A DNA stretch of 64,000 nt from NCBI GenBank assembly GCA_023213395.1, contig CM041465.1, forward strand, positions 250,425,741 through 250,489,740, given 5' to 3'. The notes under the pieces were generated by a model. It was not told where the DNA came from, made no database searches, and saw only the letters and a list, made by a program, of their open reading frames with translations. This document shows, one piece after another, positions 1-11,849 of this stretch. The position numbers were made by a program, and so were the translations under genes. Source of the DNA: Cycas panzhihuaensis (taxonomy: Eukaryota; Cycadophyta). Every line of letters starts with the position of its first letter. Position 1 is the first letter of the stretch.

Positions 1-452
1 TAGAGCATGAGATCATCCTTACAATTGGAGACGTGAGGCCAGGCATCACTGTAGACTTGTTACGTGAGACTGTCACAAAAGAACAATGCACAATACCCAC
101 AGTGAGGATTTACGATGCTGGCAAGGTTTTGGCATAGTGGTGCACTTATCACGATCTAGCAACGCAGCGATATGTTTGCAATGGCAACCGAAGGAAAAAG
201 TAAAATTTTACCATTTTTTTTTTTCAATTTTAATTAGATCTGAGCTTTAGTTGAAATCTTCTTCAACTCAACTAGCCACAGTTCGCGCAGGGCGTGACAT
301 GATGATTTTTCCCTGACTAGGGGCTAAGCCCTAAAAGGGATTAACAAAAATATTTTTTATTAATTTTCTTTTAGAAAAGGTACTCATACGGTTTCATCCA
401 TAACTCCTATTACATGTGTTACATTTTAGATCCACCTAAACCATTGAAAGTT
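1..452. other. Non-coding stretch, nothing recognised
   Basis: AT-rich sequence with stops in all frames. I see no domain, RNA gene or clear element boundary. It ends where the target-site duplication of the first SINE begins. Confidence 0.5.
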
Positions 453-607
453 TAGTTCAAGAATGATTTTTTTTTTTTTTTTTTTTTGGGATATCTAGAG
501 GAGAATCTCTAACCACCCTTGGTACAAAGTTCCAAAGGAAGAGGGACCTCCAAGATCTAGGTTCATACCATCATCCACCCAATCCTATGAGGCTAGTTCA
601 ACGATGA
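453..607 (-). mobile_element. 5'-truncated SINE on the minus strand with poly(A) tail and TSDs
   Basis: A run of 21 T (467-487) is the poly(A) tail of a minus-strand insertion whose body is 488-593. Near-identical 14-bp direct repeats flank it: TAGTTCAAGAATGA at 453-466 and TAGTTCAACGATGA at 594-607 (two mismatches), the mark of target-primed reverse transcription. On the minus strand GGTATGAACCT (569 to 559) resembles a pol III B box (GGTTCGANNCC). Only about 24 bp lie 5' of that box, too little for an A box at the usual spacing, so the copy is probably 5'-truncated. A truncated processed transcript is the alternative. Confidence 0.6.
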
Positions 608-699
608 TTTATTTGAATGGTTAAATAATATAATTCTAATCAATCCTTAGTATAGATTTTAATCCATGAAGTTGTACTTCTTGTGGAGTAAGAGGAAAA

Positions 700-1200
700 A
701 TGGATGCCCTCACAAAAGAAATGATACGTTTAACGTGAAAATTCATAGATATCCAAGAATTCTCCCTTAGAGGAAGCATGATGGCTATACAATGGCTTTA
801 ATGTGTTCACGCATACTATGGATTCACCAAATATAAAGTTTAAAATTTATAAACTATGTGTTTAATAATTCTTGGTAAGAGAAGCCCTTGATTGGTTTAT
901 TAATTGGTTTAGCGGTAGTAGATCAATAATACCCTATAATTGGTTTTGGCTTCAAGCTTCCTTCTAAGTAGCCATTAATTGATGGAAGCAAGCGTACAAA
1001 GAATTTGAAGAGGCCAAAGAAGCAAAGCAAGTAGATGAACTGGCAAAAGAAGAAGAAGAATAGACCATTGATAAGGAACCCCTACAAAAATATAAAGCAA
1101 AACCAATTCAAAGGGAACAACATGGTAAGGCTAAAGACACAAACCATATAAAGATGATAACAAATCATTTGGTAGAATAATGTAATAAGATTCTAGTTGA
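700..1200 (+). pseudogene. Decayed Ty3/gypsy gag relic
   Basis: Broken plus-strand reading gives a Retrotrans_gag-like stretch. The peptide REALDWFINWF (878-910) matches the conserved 'A..WF' core of plant gypsy Gag, and a charged segment KQAYKEFEEAKEAKQ follows, as is common after that core. Several stops and frame changes interrupt it. The gypsy-type polypurine tract and LTR start at 2.29-2.30 kb lie downstream in the same orientation and may belong to the same, internally deleted, element. Family assignment is by pattern only. Confidence 0.35.
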
Positions 1201-1229
1201 GACCAAGGACAAGTCTGAAGAAAGACCTA

Positions 1230-2287
1230 CGTAGGATTTAAAGAGATCTAAACAACCAAGCAAATCCCACAAGGTACTTGACATGGTTCTTAAGCATGTT
1301 TTGCATATGCATATTTTATTTGTCCTCTCTCATTTCCATGCTTAATAGTTATAGAGAAACTAGTGTCCTCTTATCTAATAACTGTCCAAACTCCTAAACC
1401 CTTTAACTTTGGATTTTTCATAAGTCAAATCCTAACCCTTCTTCACAACCCTAGATCAATTCTCTACTTACATATTCCATCATCCCTTAGAGGCTCTCCT
1501 TAGTTGGATGTTTAGATCATCTCATCCTCCCTTCACTATGTTTCATCTCTTAGTACAATGATTACTTCTCATAAAACTCATCTTGTTTATCTTAACCTCT
1601 TATACTTCTATACCAAACACTATTTTTTTCTATTAAGTTCTTCATATAGTTTTACCCTTGATTTTGAACCCTCATTAAAATCTTTTTCCCATAAAGAGTG
1701 TCTATCCCTAGTCCCACATTTATCTTTTTTCCAAAAAAACTCTAGTGGTCTAACTAACACTTTACTAATCCCAACCTCTATTAGAATCAATTTCCAATCT
1801 TCATCTATTTCTCACTGTATATCTATTTTACCTTTATTTCAAATGTTTTTAAATCTATTGTTGATCACCTCATTGAACCCCAGTTCTCCCACTCTTTCTT
1901 ATGTTATGCAATCACCAATGTATGATCATTATGATCAATTCTTTTCTAGACTCCTAAAACTACATCTTGTATACAAATCTCTCAGTATTCTCGCCATCTC
2001 TTGTCCTCTAAGAAATGCCATTTAAGGATAAAATGTACAATCACAAAACAATATCAAGGCCAAACATTAGTTGCACCACACAAGTTCAAGGATCTCTTCA
2101 TATAAGACAAGATACAACATGTGCATGTTCCCAAGAATAAGCATCTATAAATTCAAGTGAGACATAAGATTAGATCCAATTTTTATGACATACATGATTT
2201 AGCATGTAGCAAATGGAAGAATTAGTTAAAGCAATACCAAATAGCTCCACATGCAACCACCTATACTTCAAGGGTGAAGTATTTCAA
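1230..2287. other. Pyrimidine-rich non-coding stretch
   Basis: The plus strand is markedly C/T-rich from about 1,370 to 2,030. A 155-codon open frame at 1,558-2,025 has a Ser/Leu/Phe-rich, low-complexity product with no motif and is best explained by this composition. Nothing else is recognised. It probably lies inside the decayed gypsy element that ends at the downstream LTR. Confidence 0.45.
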
Positions 2288-2289
2288 TG

Positions 2290-3128
2290 ATGGGGGAGTT
2301 GTTACATTCCTAATGAAGAAGTTGGTTTTTTTAACGAAGTCGGTATTTTTAGGAGGATAATCATTACATTCTTAATTTAAGGGAAGTCAATAGTTTTAGA
2401 GAGAATTAGAAAGCTAATTTTTTAAAAGAGAAAGTAAGGCTATCAATAAAAGAGTCCTATTTATTTGTAAGCATCTTAGAGAATTTAATATTTTATGGGA
2501 TTGATAGCCTAGTGCTAATAGGGCATGTTGTGCTAAGTAGGAGGACACCCTTACCTCAAAGAGGGTATTAATATCTACTAGAGTTTTCTCTATTATGATT
2601 ATTTATACTACTATTATAATATTAGATTACAGCTGCAATTCATAATATTATTTTGTGGATGAGTTATTTTTGTTATATAGTGGAATTCTACTATGATGAA
2701 GATGATAATAGGACGTATGCATGTTGAATTACTATTATTTGGAGATTTCTACTATGATTAGTATAATTTCTATTATATGTATATGGGTATTGCTATATAT
2801 TTAAGAAGTAAATAACTACAATATAATATAATAATTTGATATGTATATCTTAGAGAATATGTCTTTACATAGATGGCTATAATATATATTGTTACAAGTC
2901 TATCATACTTTACCTTCTTATGCATTCATAACAAGTTGGCTTATGGGAATAGTAATTATAGTTAGTTATTATTGTTATTGTATTAATCCATGTAATTAAT
3001 TATATTTTAGATTTTTTATTATAAAGTGTTTACAAGGGAAGAAATTATTGTTGGTTTCTATAAATAAGTAGCTAACTTAGTTTGAAGGATTCAATTCAAT
3101 ATATTCCTATTTGATATTACAGTAAACA
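2290..3128 (+). repeat. Polypurine tract and probable gypsy 3' LTR
   Basis: The purine run GATGGGGGAG (about 2,289-2,298) is followed after one base by TGTTACATTCC, the usual arrangement of a gypsy polypurine tract against a TG-starting LTR (start about 2,300). A possible LTR end is AGTAAACA at 3,121-3,128, which would give about 829 bp, but no partner LTR or target-site duplication was found. The segment is AT-rich with no coding frame. The start is fairly secure; the end is a guess. Confidence 0.4.
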
Positions 3129-3167
3129 CTAAGAACTTTGTTAATATTAGGCCACCTCTTATAATGT

Positions 3168-6100
3168 ATATACTAGACCTAATTCCAAATATTCAACATA
3201 AAATAACAAATCATATATACAAATAATATTCAACAGATCAAACATAGTAAAAGTCGCAATTGCCAGGTATTAAAGTGCTTAATTCTAATATTAATCTATT
3301 GTAAAAATAAGTCATACATAATGAGTTAGGGGCCTCATCTATTTATAGGTGCCAAAATAAACACTTCAAAAAATTAACTTCATAATAATTAAAAGTGTTG
3401 ACTTCATTATTAATTTAATACTAATAATTATTTAGGATTATTATAATCCTTCCCTCTTTCAGAAAATACTTCTTCTTCAAAGTATCATTATTTGTTACAC
3501 CAATGATGAATTGCATGTAGATATAAAATATTCTTCTTCCTTAAGAGATGTTACCCACAACTGTGGAAGAGGTAATATGTATATATAGTCCATCACTTGC
3601 TAAGGCCAAAGGCATTTGGTCCACCTTTATGTCGTCTCCTTGAAGCAACCCATACACATCCTTTTCTTGTATATGATAATGCCCTGTTTAGGATGGATTT
3701 TATATGAGACCTTACACTTGGACAATCATGGACTTGTGTATTCTGAATCCAACTTTCTTTAGGTCTTGTATTCTATTCACCTATTTAGTCCATTTGAAGT
3801 TATTCATGAAGGGGAAATGAGGGAATGCAAAGGAAAGATGTGGATTATGAAAATAGTTTTAGAAAAGGTAACCCAAGAAATTTAGAGAACAAGGAGTTAG
3901 ATGGTCATAGTAGTGTGGTGAGTATGGTTGGGGATTGACCCATGAGTGATATGGAAGATTCATAGGAAGGTGATGAGAGATATAAGTTGGGGAATAACAT
4001 GGATACATATGATTGACATGAAGTATGTATGATAGACATGTAAGTGGTGAAGGCTGAGTGGAGAAATTTAGATTATAGGTAAGGTAAGGGAGGATGGTTG
4101 AGAGAGGCAACTATGTAGAGGATAAAGGCGAAAGTGGCATTAGATATAAATGAGAGATATTAGAGGGTAAATTAGAAGGTGTTATGAAGGTATGGTGGAT
4201 GGAGGGTGGAAGAACTATTACAATAAAGGAAATGGATGCTAGAGATTAGGTTTGAAGAGGGGGTGATGAAGAAGATAAAAAACATCTTATAAGCATGGGA
4301 AGGAAGGACAAAATCAATTGGTGTTAAAAGGTTAGTGAGGGTATGGGATAAGAGTGATATAAGGTGCAATTGAAATTTAGAAACAACACATGCATGGAGG
4401 CTAAATAGAAGAGATAAATTGTGAGGGTTAATTAGCATAATGAAGGTTTTATATGGGTATGTATCAAGTAAAAGGATATGGCAAATAAGAAGGAAAGAGG
4501 AAAATAATGATTTATATTAGGGGGACAATTATAGTGTAATATATATGAGGAATTGATTGGGGAATGGGATATATGACTAGATAAGGAATAAATAACAAGG
4601 ATTTATGGGTAATGATGATAATGGTATGCAAAATGAAAGGCAAACAAGTTTAGATCTATGAGTAAGCTTAGGGCATGATGGGTTTATAGGAAATTAGTAA
4701 GGGATAAGGGTTGGGCATTCTTTATAGGAAAGAGATTTTGACAGGGTCATGTAAAAGCAATATATAGAATAATGTAAGAGGCTAAGTGAAACAAATGAGG
4801 AGGAAAAATCGTCGATGATAAGGTGAGTTAGGATATGGAAGGGAAAAAGTCAATGATTCATAGAAGGGGTGTACATTGATAGAACTAGGGGATGGAACTT
4901 ATTGAAAGGAGAGTGGAAGATGAGGAACATGGGGACAGTTATAAAGAGTTTTCCTAGGAAATGAGACATAATGATGTATCTTAAGTAGAACAACAAATTG
5001 GTTGGCTACTAGGATATGGGATTTGAAATATTTAAGTTTTAATTTGCTTATAAGATCTTGTCAAATAAGGGGTGAGGGATTTTTCAAGGCTATAAAACTT
5101 GGGAACTTAAAATGATGAAGGAATCTATTAAAAGAAATTAACAAGTACAAAACAAGATTAGAATCTAAAATGCATACTCTCTTAAATTCCTCTTCAGGTT
5201 CCTTACTAGTGGATGCTACTTTATCTGCTTCTTGTATGTCATTTGAATTTTTATTGTGTTACTTACAAAAAGACTCCTTATTAAGTTACTCAATTATCTC
5301 TTCCTCATTTTCTTCATAATCCTTTACCTTTTCATGTATCCTATCCAATCTAGTAATCAATTCTTGTAACTTATTTTATATTCACGAGAGGGCTTCCTAT
5401 TGGTTTTTGTTCCTTTTTTATCTTGGCATGTTTTCTTAAAACTCATAAAATCATAAACAATATAAATCTACCAGTGTTCATCATGCCACCTTCTAATCTC
5501 TTTATCAAAGAATATGAGAAAACAACTCAAAAATCTTTTCCATTGACTTACAAATAATGTATTTGATGTCCACTCATGAGTCTTATCATCTAAATATAGC
5601 TTAATACTTAGATTGAATTCTCTTTTTAATGCTTGGGGTTTGATTTCAAGGTACACCTTGATCTTATATACCTATTATATGGGTTGCACTTCTTCATTCT
5701 CAATGGAAATAGAAATATCCATTTTAAATATAAATATTTGCCTAAAATTTATTAAAATAATTACTTTTTAAGAAATAAATTTTTTAAAAAAATCTTAAAA
5801 TTTACAAAAAAAATAAAGGTAAAATAGATTTGCATCACAATAATTAAAGTATCTTTTATTTTAACCATAAAAACCAAATGAAACCCTCCTTAATATAAAT
5901 GTAATAAAAAAATGTTTTTAATAAATTTGATTTGAGATTACTTGGAGACTTGTAGCTTATGAAATTACTTTTTAAAATTGACTAAAATTTAGGGTTTTAG
6001 GAACAATAATAGTCTCTATTACTAAAATGATAATCATTTTTTTATCATAATATCTAATTGAATTGAAAACTCCAACAAAAGTAGACTTCAAGGCATACCT

Positions 6101-6591
6101 ATTAAAAGAACATTTGAGGTCAATCAAATACCTATAGCCCCTATTACAGTCATTTGAAATTGCAATAACAAATTTCTTGCCTTATAGAGGTGGCATATAT
6201 TGGACCAAGATTCAAAACCTCATAGCTTTCGTAATTCTACTCCAAAGTGTGCAGCATAACAATGCAAAATGTATGACATAGGTTTGGTCATTTTAAATCT
6301 ACAGTATTTTTTTTCAATTAGTTGTTTGCACCTCCAAAATTATAGATATTTATTAAAACCTTAATTGGCCAAAATCAAGATCTAATACCAATGTGGTAGA
6401 CCCAATTTTAAATATTCAACAAAAAATAATAAATCACATTAACAAATAATATTCAATAGATTAGATACAATAAAAGGCACAATTTATAGGCATCAAAGTG
6501 ATTGATTTTAATATTAATCCATTATAAAAATAAATCAATAAATCATACATAATGCGTTTGGGGCCTCCCCTATTTATAAGTGCTTATTAGC
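3168..6591 (-). mobile_element. Probable minus-strand LTR element, non-autonomous or decayed
   Basis: Two diverged direct repeats (about 3,174-3,372 and 6,398-6,591) both carry a minus-strand TATA-like TATAAATA and look like parts of LTRs. Just inside the right copy, minus-strand TGGTATTAGATC (6,390 to 6,379) resembles the initiator-Met primer-binding site TGGTATCAGAGC, one base after an LTR-like end CCACA. The roughly 3-kb interior has no recognisable gag or pol domain; the longest minus-strand open frame (5,468-5,656, 62 codons) is unrecognised. The plus strand of the interior is strongly purine-rich at 3.8-4.95 kb. LTR outer ends and TSDs were not found. Confidence 0.38.
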
Positions 6592-6599
6592 CTGAATTT

Positions 6600-7379
6600 T
6601 TATACTCCACCAAACGGAGTTTTATATAAGAAATGATAAGATTGATCTATGAGATGTTCTCCAACTAAATATGTAAAAATATAACATAACTTAAATCACA
6701 TCTACTCATGAATAGGAATATTTACATGTCAAAAAGAAGAAAATAATAAAAATGGATATTTATAGTCAACACACCATGATTTTCCATCAAACATAAATAA
6801 GATGAGAGTTTTAGATGATGAAAGGCTAAAATGGAAGCAACATATAATAACTACAATTAACAAGAAGAGAAAAGGGGGAAGTAAAGCATTGACAATTACC
6901 ACAAAATCATGCATATTCTTCCATCAAATAGTTATAACAAGTTAAATGAAAGCTTGCTTCATAACTAGATGAAATGTACAAGTGAGCAAGGGTGGATATA
7001 ACTAGCATTATTGCTTGTAATACACCAAAATTATTAAATACATAACCATATACAAATTGAACTATATGTATTAGAAAACTTTGTTCTAACTAATGGCCTC
7101 TCTCCCTAGGCTAATTCTCTCCATTGTGGAAATTTTCCTTCTTTTAATAGCCCCAAAAACTGGGAGTTGATTGTTACGCTATACCCACAACATCTATCCC
7201 AATGGTCTTGTATTGTCCCTATTTCATTTTTTAGCTCTTTAAGTACTTCTTTCCTAATTAGAAGTACAAGTGTATTTAATACATTAAGGTGCGGCCTTGC
7301 TTTTATAACTCTCCAAGACTTGAATAACACAAAAATCTTTTGTTATAAGAAAAATGGAGGTATTTAAAGAACATAACCT
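6600..7379. other. Non-coding stretch, nothing recognised
   Basis: AT-rich sequence. Short open frames here (for example 6,729-6,914 minus, a hydrophobic 61-codon frame) have no motif or context supporting a gene. Confidence 0.45.
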
Positions 7380-8290
7380 TTTGAACTCTAAGCTCGCAGC
7401 TCATGACTCATTATCTTGTAAGAATTTCCATAACATTATTTCTTAATTTTGCAAGATACGAGTTGCGGTCCTTCATTTTCTTACTTTTCTTTCTATTTTC
7501 ATTTCTATGACTTTGCATGAGAGCATTTGGAAAGAAAATTTCTTGTCCATCTAATGGTACCTTTTTCCTTTACCAATCCTCACTCACACTCATACTTCTT
7601 GATTATTTCCTATGAATCTTTTCCTTGATCTTACAAGATGAAGGATGCAAGCTTCATGATATTTCTTATTCACGCCCACAACTCACAGTTGGATAAATGT
7701 TGTAACAGGCTAGAGAAATACAAGATGCAAGTTTTCAAATACCCCCCAAGTTGAATGGTCTTAGGTCATAATGAAACACTCGTGCTCATGAATCATATAC
7801 GAACAATGATTCTTTTACCTTTTTGGTCACAATGTGGGAGATGCAAGACTTGTGCCTTTAATTCTTTTATGTCACACCTCACATTTCGCATCAAATGGAA
7901 AATATTTGCTCACCTCACTTTCACGAGTTACAAGGCATAAGATATATGGTGCCAAAACTCAAGGTGCTTCCTTTCTTGACCAACCTCATACTCACAACTC
8001 GTAGTCACACAAATGCAATGTGATTGCCATAAATCTGTGAGATGCAAGTCATGAGTATCTAAAATGTTTCTAAGTGGAGTAGGAATAAACTTGCTCTGGT
8101 GACTTGCATTAGAACTATATTTCATTCCCTTCTTCATTTGGTGAGATGTAAGATGGGACTTTAATGTCTTTTAATTCTTCTATCTCACATCTTATGTCTT
8201 GCAATAAAACAAAAAACGTGTTTGTTTTTACTTCATTTTCATGAGTTGCAAAATGCAAGATGTATGATGTTGAATTTTTCTAAGTCTACT
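7380..8290. repeat. Degenerate dispersed repeat with GATGCAAG-type cores
   Basis: Variants of 'gagatgcaag', 'caagatgcaag' and 'acaactcac/gagttg' recur at irregular spacing (near 7,400, 7,455, 7,640, 7,670, 7,722, 7,828, 7,990, 8,040, 8,142 and 8,245). The pattern looks like an old tandem array whose units of very roughly 80-100 bp have drifted. No coding potential is visible. Confidence 0.35.
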
Positions 8291-9500
8291 TGCTACCTCT
8301 TATAATTCTTTGATGCCTTTTTTGTAAAAGTGATTTTGATGCCCATGATCTAACAAAACATATTACTAGCTTCCTTCTCCTTGATGATTATGACTCAATC
8401 ATCTCCAAGACTCTATGGGGTGCTTAACTTAATATTTAACATCACTCAACTTCTATCAAGGCCATTCACTTACTCATCAATGTGAAACCTAAACTCATGT
8501 CAAACCATTCTACAACTACTTTAGCATCTCAATTTAGTCTCCTATTACCTTCATCAAAATCTTGTTTAGATCAATTTTGTATTATGAAGATAATCACCAA
8601 ACAAATATGTATTGAGTGATAAAATAAAAATTCCTATATGTATCCTTCATTAGGTAACACTTACACTCCTTATTACACTTCACAGTTATAAGAATGAAAC
8701 TATTCATGTTTTTTTTCTTCTTTTTCCTTTTCTTTTTATTTATGTTTTTAGTTATAAAACTATGTACACAAAATGTATATCATAAGTGATTATGTTTATA
8801 CAATCATGTTGCTTCCACGTAACCTTGGTCACTTGCTTGGTTTTAAATTCACTATTAAGTGGAGGCCAACTTCTAGTATTATAGTACAAAATGCTTGATA
8901 AAAACTTTTCTTCCAATACACAAGCACACAATGATAATCACAATAATGAAAGCCATACTACAACTAAAATTTACTAGTACTCCATTTGAATGGCAAGCTA
9001 AGTCATACTCAATCCAAGCCTGTCTGAAAAGAAAAAGCAATTCCAAGGCTACTTCCTAAGTTGTTATTAGAAATTAATGGTTTGAACTAGGCTTATTATA
9101 ACTATCACTAAGAGCCTCTTTTTCCATAGAATTTTTGGAATGTCTAGCGTTTGAAGTTGGAACATTGCACCATGTAATATTTGGATTAGTAAGCAAACTT
9201 GAGTTTTCATGAGAACTGCCTAATTCTCAACGATGGAAAATTTGATAACTTATAACAATATTCTCAAATACATCCTTGAGACCTTGCTTCATGTCAGATG
9301 CACCATTTATCATTTCCTCCTGATCATAACCTCTTTATACTAGTGTCTTCATCTCACCTAGTAACCTTGCCATCCAACCTTATTCTTTAGTCTCCAACTC
9401 ATATGTAGCCTTTAACAGACTTGCTACCACATCTGCCTTGGCTAGATTCAGTTGTGCTACATCTTCAAGGTTACTTCCCAAGCATGTTTTGGTACTATCC
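8291..9500. other. Non-coding stretch, nothing recognised
   Basis: AT-rich sequence without a supported gene. It may include the missing downstream (RT) side of the minus-strand gypsy relic at 9.5-10.8 kb, but I could not read any RT motif here. Confidence 0.4.
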
Positions 9501-9521
9501 CATTTTTCTTTAGTGCATGCG

Positions 9522-10270
9522 TTATTGATATAGATATTCTTGGGTTTTTTCTAGTAACAAACTCTTCTTTAAAGTTATCTTTGAAACCTCGTGTACAATT
9601 GATTCGGACTTTGAAGAATCATTAATATCAAACAAAGTTTCCAAAGATATTATACCTTTAGGAATTGTGCTTGATTTTAGACATACAATACCTCTTTCAT
9701 CCATGATAGAAACTAGGTCATCTCGATGTGATGAAGCATGGGATCCCTTAACATGTTGATCAATGAATTCTTCTTGAAGAAAACACACAATCTAACTATC
9801 ATCTTCAAACACATTCTAATAATCAACAATGTTGTAAGTGGATGCTCTAAGAATTATCTCAATTGTTTTATGCCTTTGATCAATTGACCCATCTCTAGAA
9901 GAGAAGTAACAACTGTTAATAAATTAATAAGTTAATTATCTTCCCTTAGAACATGTGAAATGGAGAAGGCTTTGAACTCTTCAATCATCTCAATGGCTTT
10001 CTCCTTATAACTCCCTAGTCTTTTTGCACTTCACTAAGCATAAGGATTTGGCTTCATTCATAATCAATTAAAGGTCTTTAAATCTTAATCAAGTTTGCAT
10101 TTAACTCTTTGGCTTCACTCAATCCCCAAATCAAGGTCTCGTACTCAGTTATATCGTTGGTGCATTTAAATAAAAACTTCAAAGAAAAAAGTTTCACTGG
10201 GGAGAGCTTAAAACAATACCAACACTAGCTCTTGCCTTTGACTTGGCTCTATTGAATTATAGTGCCCAAG
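9522..10270 (-). pseudogene. Gypsy relic: archaeal-type RNase H and following linker
   Basis: Minus-strand readings in shifting frames match the second ('archaeal') RNase H of some plant Ty3/gypsy elements. CTNDITEYETLIWGL followed by SEAKELNANL (about 10,185 to 10,080) corresponds to the family's C-T-N-N-x-A-E-Y-E-A-L-x-x-G-L segment, and AFSISHVLRED (about 9,970) corresponds to the later 'F-N-I-x-x-V-P-R-E' segment. Farther on, the open frame at 9,788-9,522 contains IPKGIISLETLFDIND, like the 'IPK..VSLE.LFD.ND' linker that precedes RT in such elements. It lies downstream of the protease relic at 10.4-10.8 kb in the same orientation. RT itself is not seen, and stops and frameshifts are frequent. 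Confidence 0.55.
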
Positions 10271-10422
10271 GATAATTGTCATCATCACACTATGAACAAA
10301 CTACCTCTTCTTCCTTTGTTGGTAGACAATCTTGGGAATCATTGAAAATTATATAGGTTCCCAATCTTGCCTATTCAAGCGAACAATCTAGGGAAACTTC
10401 TCTAAAGTGGTCAATGTGTCTC

Positions 10423-10795
10423 CTAAATTGATCTTCCCTTGAGATGGATCAAATCTTTGCCCACTTGGAATGTGACGTAAGACACATGGATATTAGGAAT
10501 TGCTCTAGTGTTGATGGCCCATTTCCTACACATGACCCTGCCATAAAGAGGCTTCATATTAACAACCATTATATTGATAACTACCATTACCCTTGAATCC
10601 TCAGACATTATGGATAGACTTCATACAATATAGGTTTAAAGATTTTATAACAACATACGACATTAATTTTTGAACAACTCCTATATCCACTATGAAATTA
10701 TGTAAGATGTACCTATAAAAAATTTTGAGTGAGATGTAAAAGGGCCCAAGATTAGATGAAATTAGAATGTGTAGACTCTCAACCATTGATGGCAT
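10423..10795 (-). pseudogene. Gypsy retropepsin (protease) relic
   Basis: Two overlapping minus-strand frames together resemble a plant gypsy aspartic protease. LHNFIVDIGVVQKLMS matches the active-site region 'LHN.LVDSGAS.NVMP', with the catalytic D kept but S-G-A replaced by I-G-V. VVNMKPLYGRVMCRKWA, then a 'VSYVTF' strand, match the downstream 'Y-G-M-L-L-S-R-x-W-A' region. A frameshift separates the halves near 10,600. The archaeal-type RNase H relic follows directly, so these are probably parts of one element. Confidence 0.5.
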
Positions 10796-11273
10796 CTCAA
10801 CATGAGCCTTTCAAACTAGGGCCTTGAGAAACTAATCCTCATTTTTCAAAATATTTATTATTTTAGCACTTTGATTAGGGAAGGTAAGGACCTAGGCAAT
10901 GTTAATATTGAGTTGAAAGTGTGCTAGATCCTTCATGATATTATATTCCTCAAAAAGCTTATTGGAAGAAGCACCAACACTATGAGGGAACATCAAGCCT
11001 TGTGAGAAATTCCTCATAGCAATATTCTTTAAAAAATTTCTAATGTGAATTCCTCTAGTATTGCCTCTTTAAGGGAACACATTTGTTTAATTTCTAGAAT
11101 CCACAACATTTAGGCCTCCTTAGCAAGAAGTTTGAGCACTTTGGATGGTCTGTGCCCTTGCAACGATAGTTATTCCATCATATGACCATTTTGAGTCCTC
11201 CTTATCAAGGAAAACCACTAATAAGGAAAATGTAGTAATCTACCAAGAATTACTAATTATTAATCTAAAGCCT

Positions 11274-11483
11274 TTAGTGCTTGATCTCACCATGGCATGT
11301 TAAGACCCATTCTCTTATAAGTATGATGTTGAAACCCTTTTTCTTTGCATATAACCCTAGTCTCCTGCTAACTTGAATATTGATGAAATTATGAGTACTG
11401 CTAAGATCGATAAGGATCATAACTTTTTCTTTTTTGAGGTAGCCAAAGTTCCTAATGGTGTTTGAATGCTGAACTCCAGACAT
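11274..11483 (-). pseudogene. Gypsy retropepsin relic, second type
   Basis: The minus-strand frame contains VMILIDLSSTHNFIN, a close match to the active-site loop 'LIDSGSTHNFI' of many plant gypsy proteases. The catalytic Asp is kept, but the S-G pair is replaced (L-S), which should abolish activity. The flank GVQHSNTIRNFGYLKK also fits the strand before the active site. It lies downstream, in minus-strand order, of the gag relic at 11.85-12.64 kb, suggesting a gag-protease remnant distinct from the protease at 10.4-10.8 kb. Confidence 0.55.
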
Positions 11484-11849
11484 GGTAGATTGAGAAATCT
11501 AAAGTTGGACATCATCTAATTCCATCGTATGTAATGGTCGTTTGATTGTTGCTTGCCATAGTCTCTTTAAGGTTCTTCATCATTGCTCTTAATGTTAACC
11601 CTTATATAAATTTTTTGCTACACACTAATGTCTTTTGCTTCATGTTTCTTAACAAATGGTGAGGTCCTTTCCCTTAGTTTTCTTTATTTCCCTTACCTTT
11701 TGTGTTGCATCAAGAGCTCCACTAATATTATTAAAATTTTCACTCTGGCAACTCTAAAAAACTTGGTTGCTTAGTGATGTAGGCTTGTATTCTAGTCTTT
11801 GATCTCTTAGTGGTACCACATTGGACCAACTCTAAGTAATATGATTTTT

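Noticed and set aside
1558-2025. 155-codon plus-strand open frame
   Set aside because: Ser/Leu/Phe-rich, low-complexity product from a pyrimidine-rich stretch; no domain; sits inside decayed retroelement sequence.
6729-6914. Small hydrophobic membrane protein
   Set aside because: 61 codons of AT-rich composition with no supporting context.
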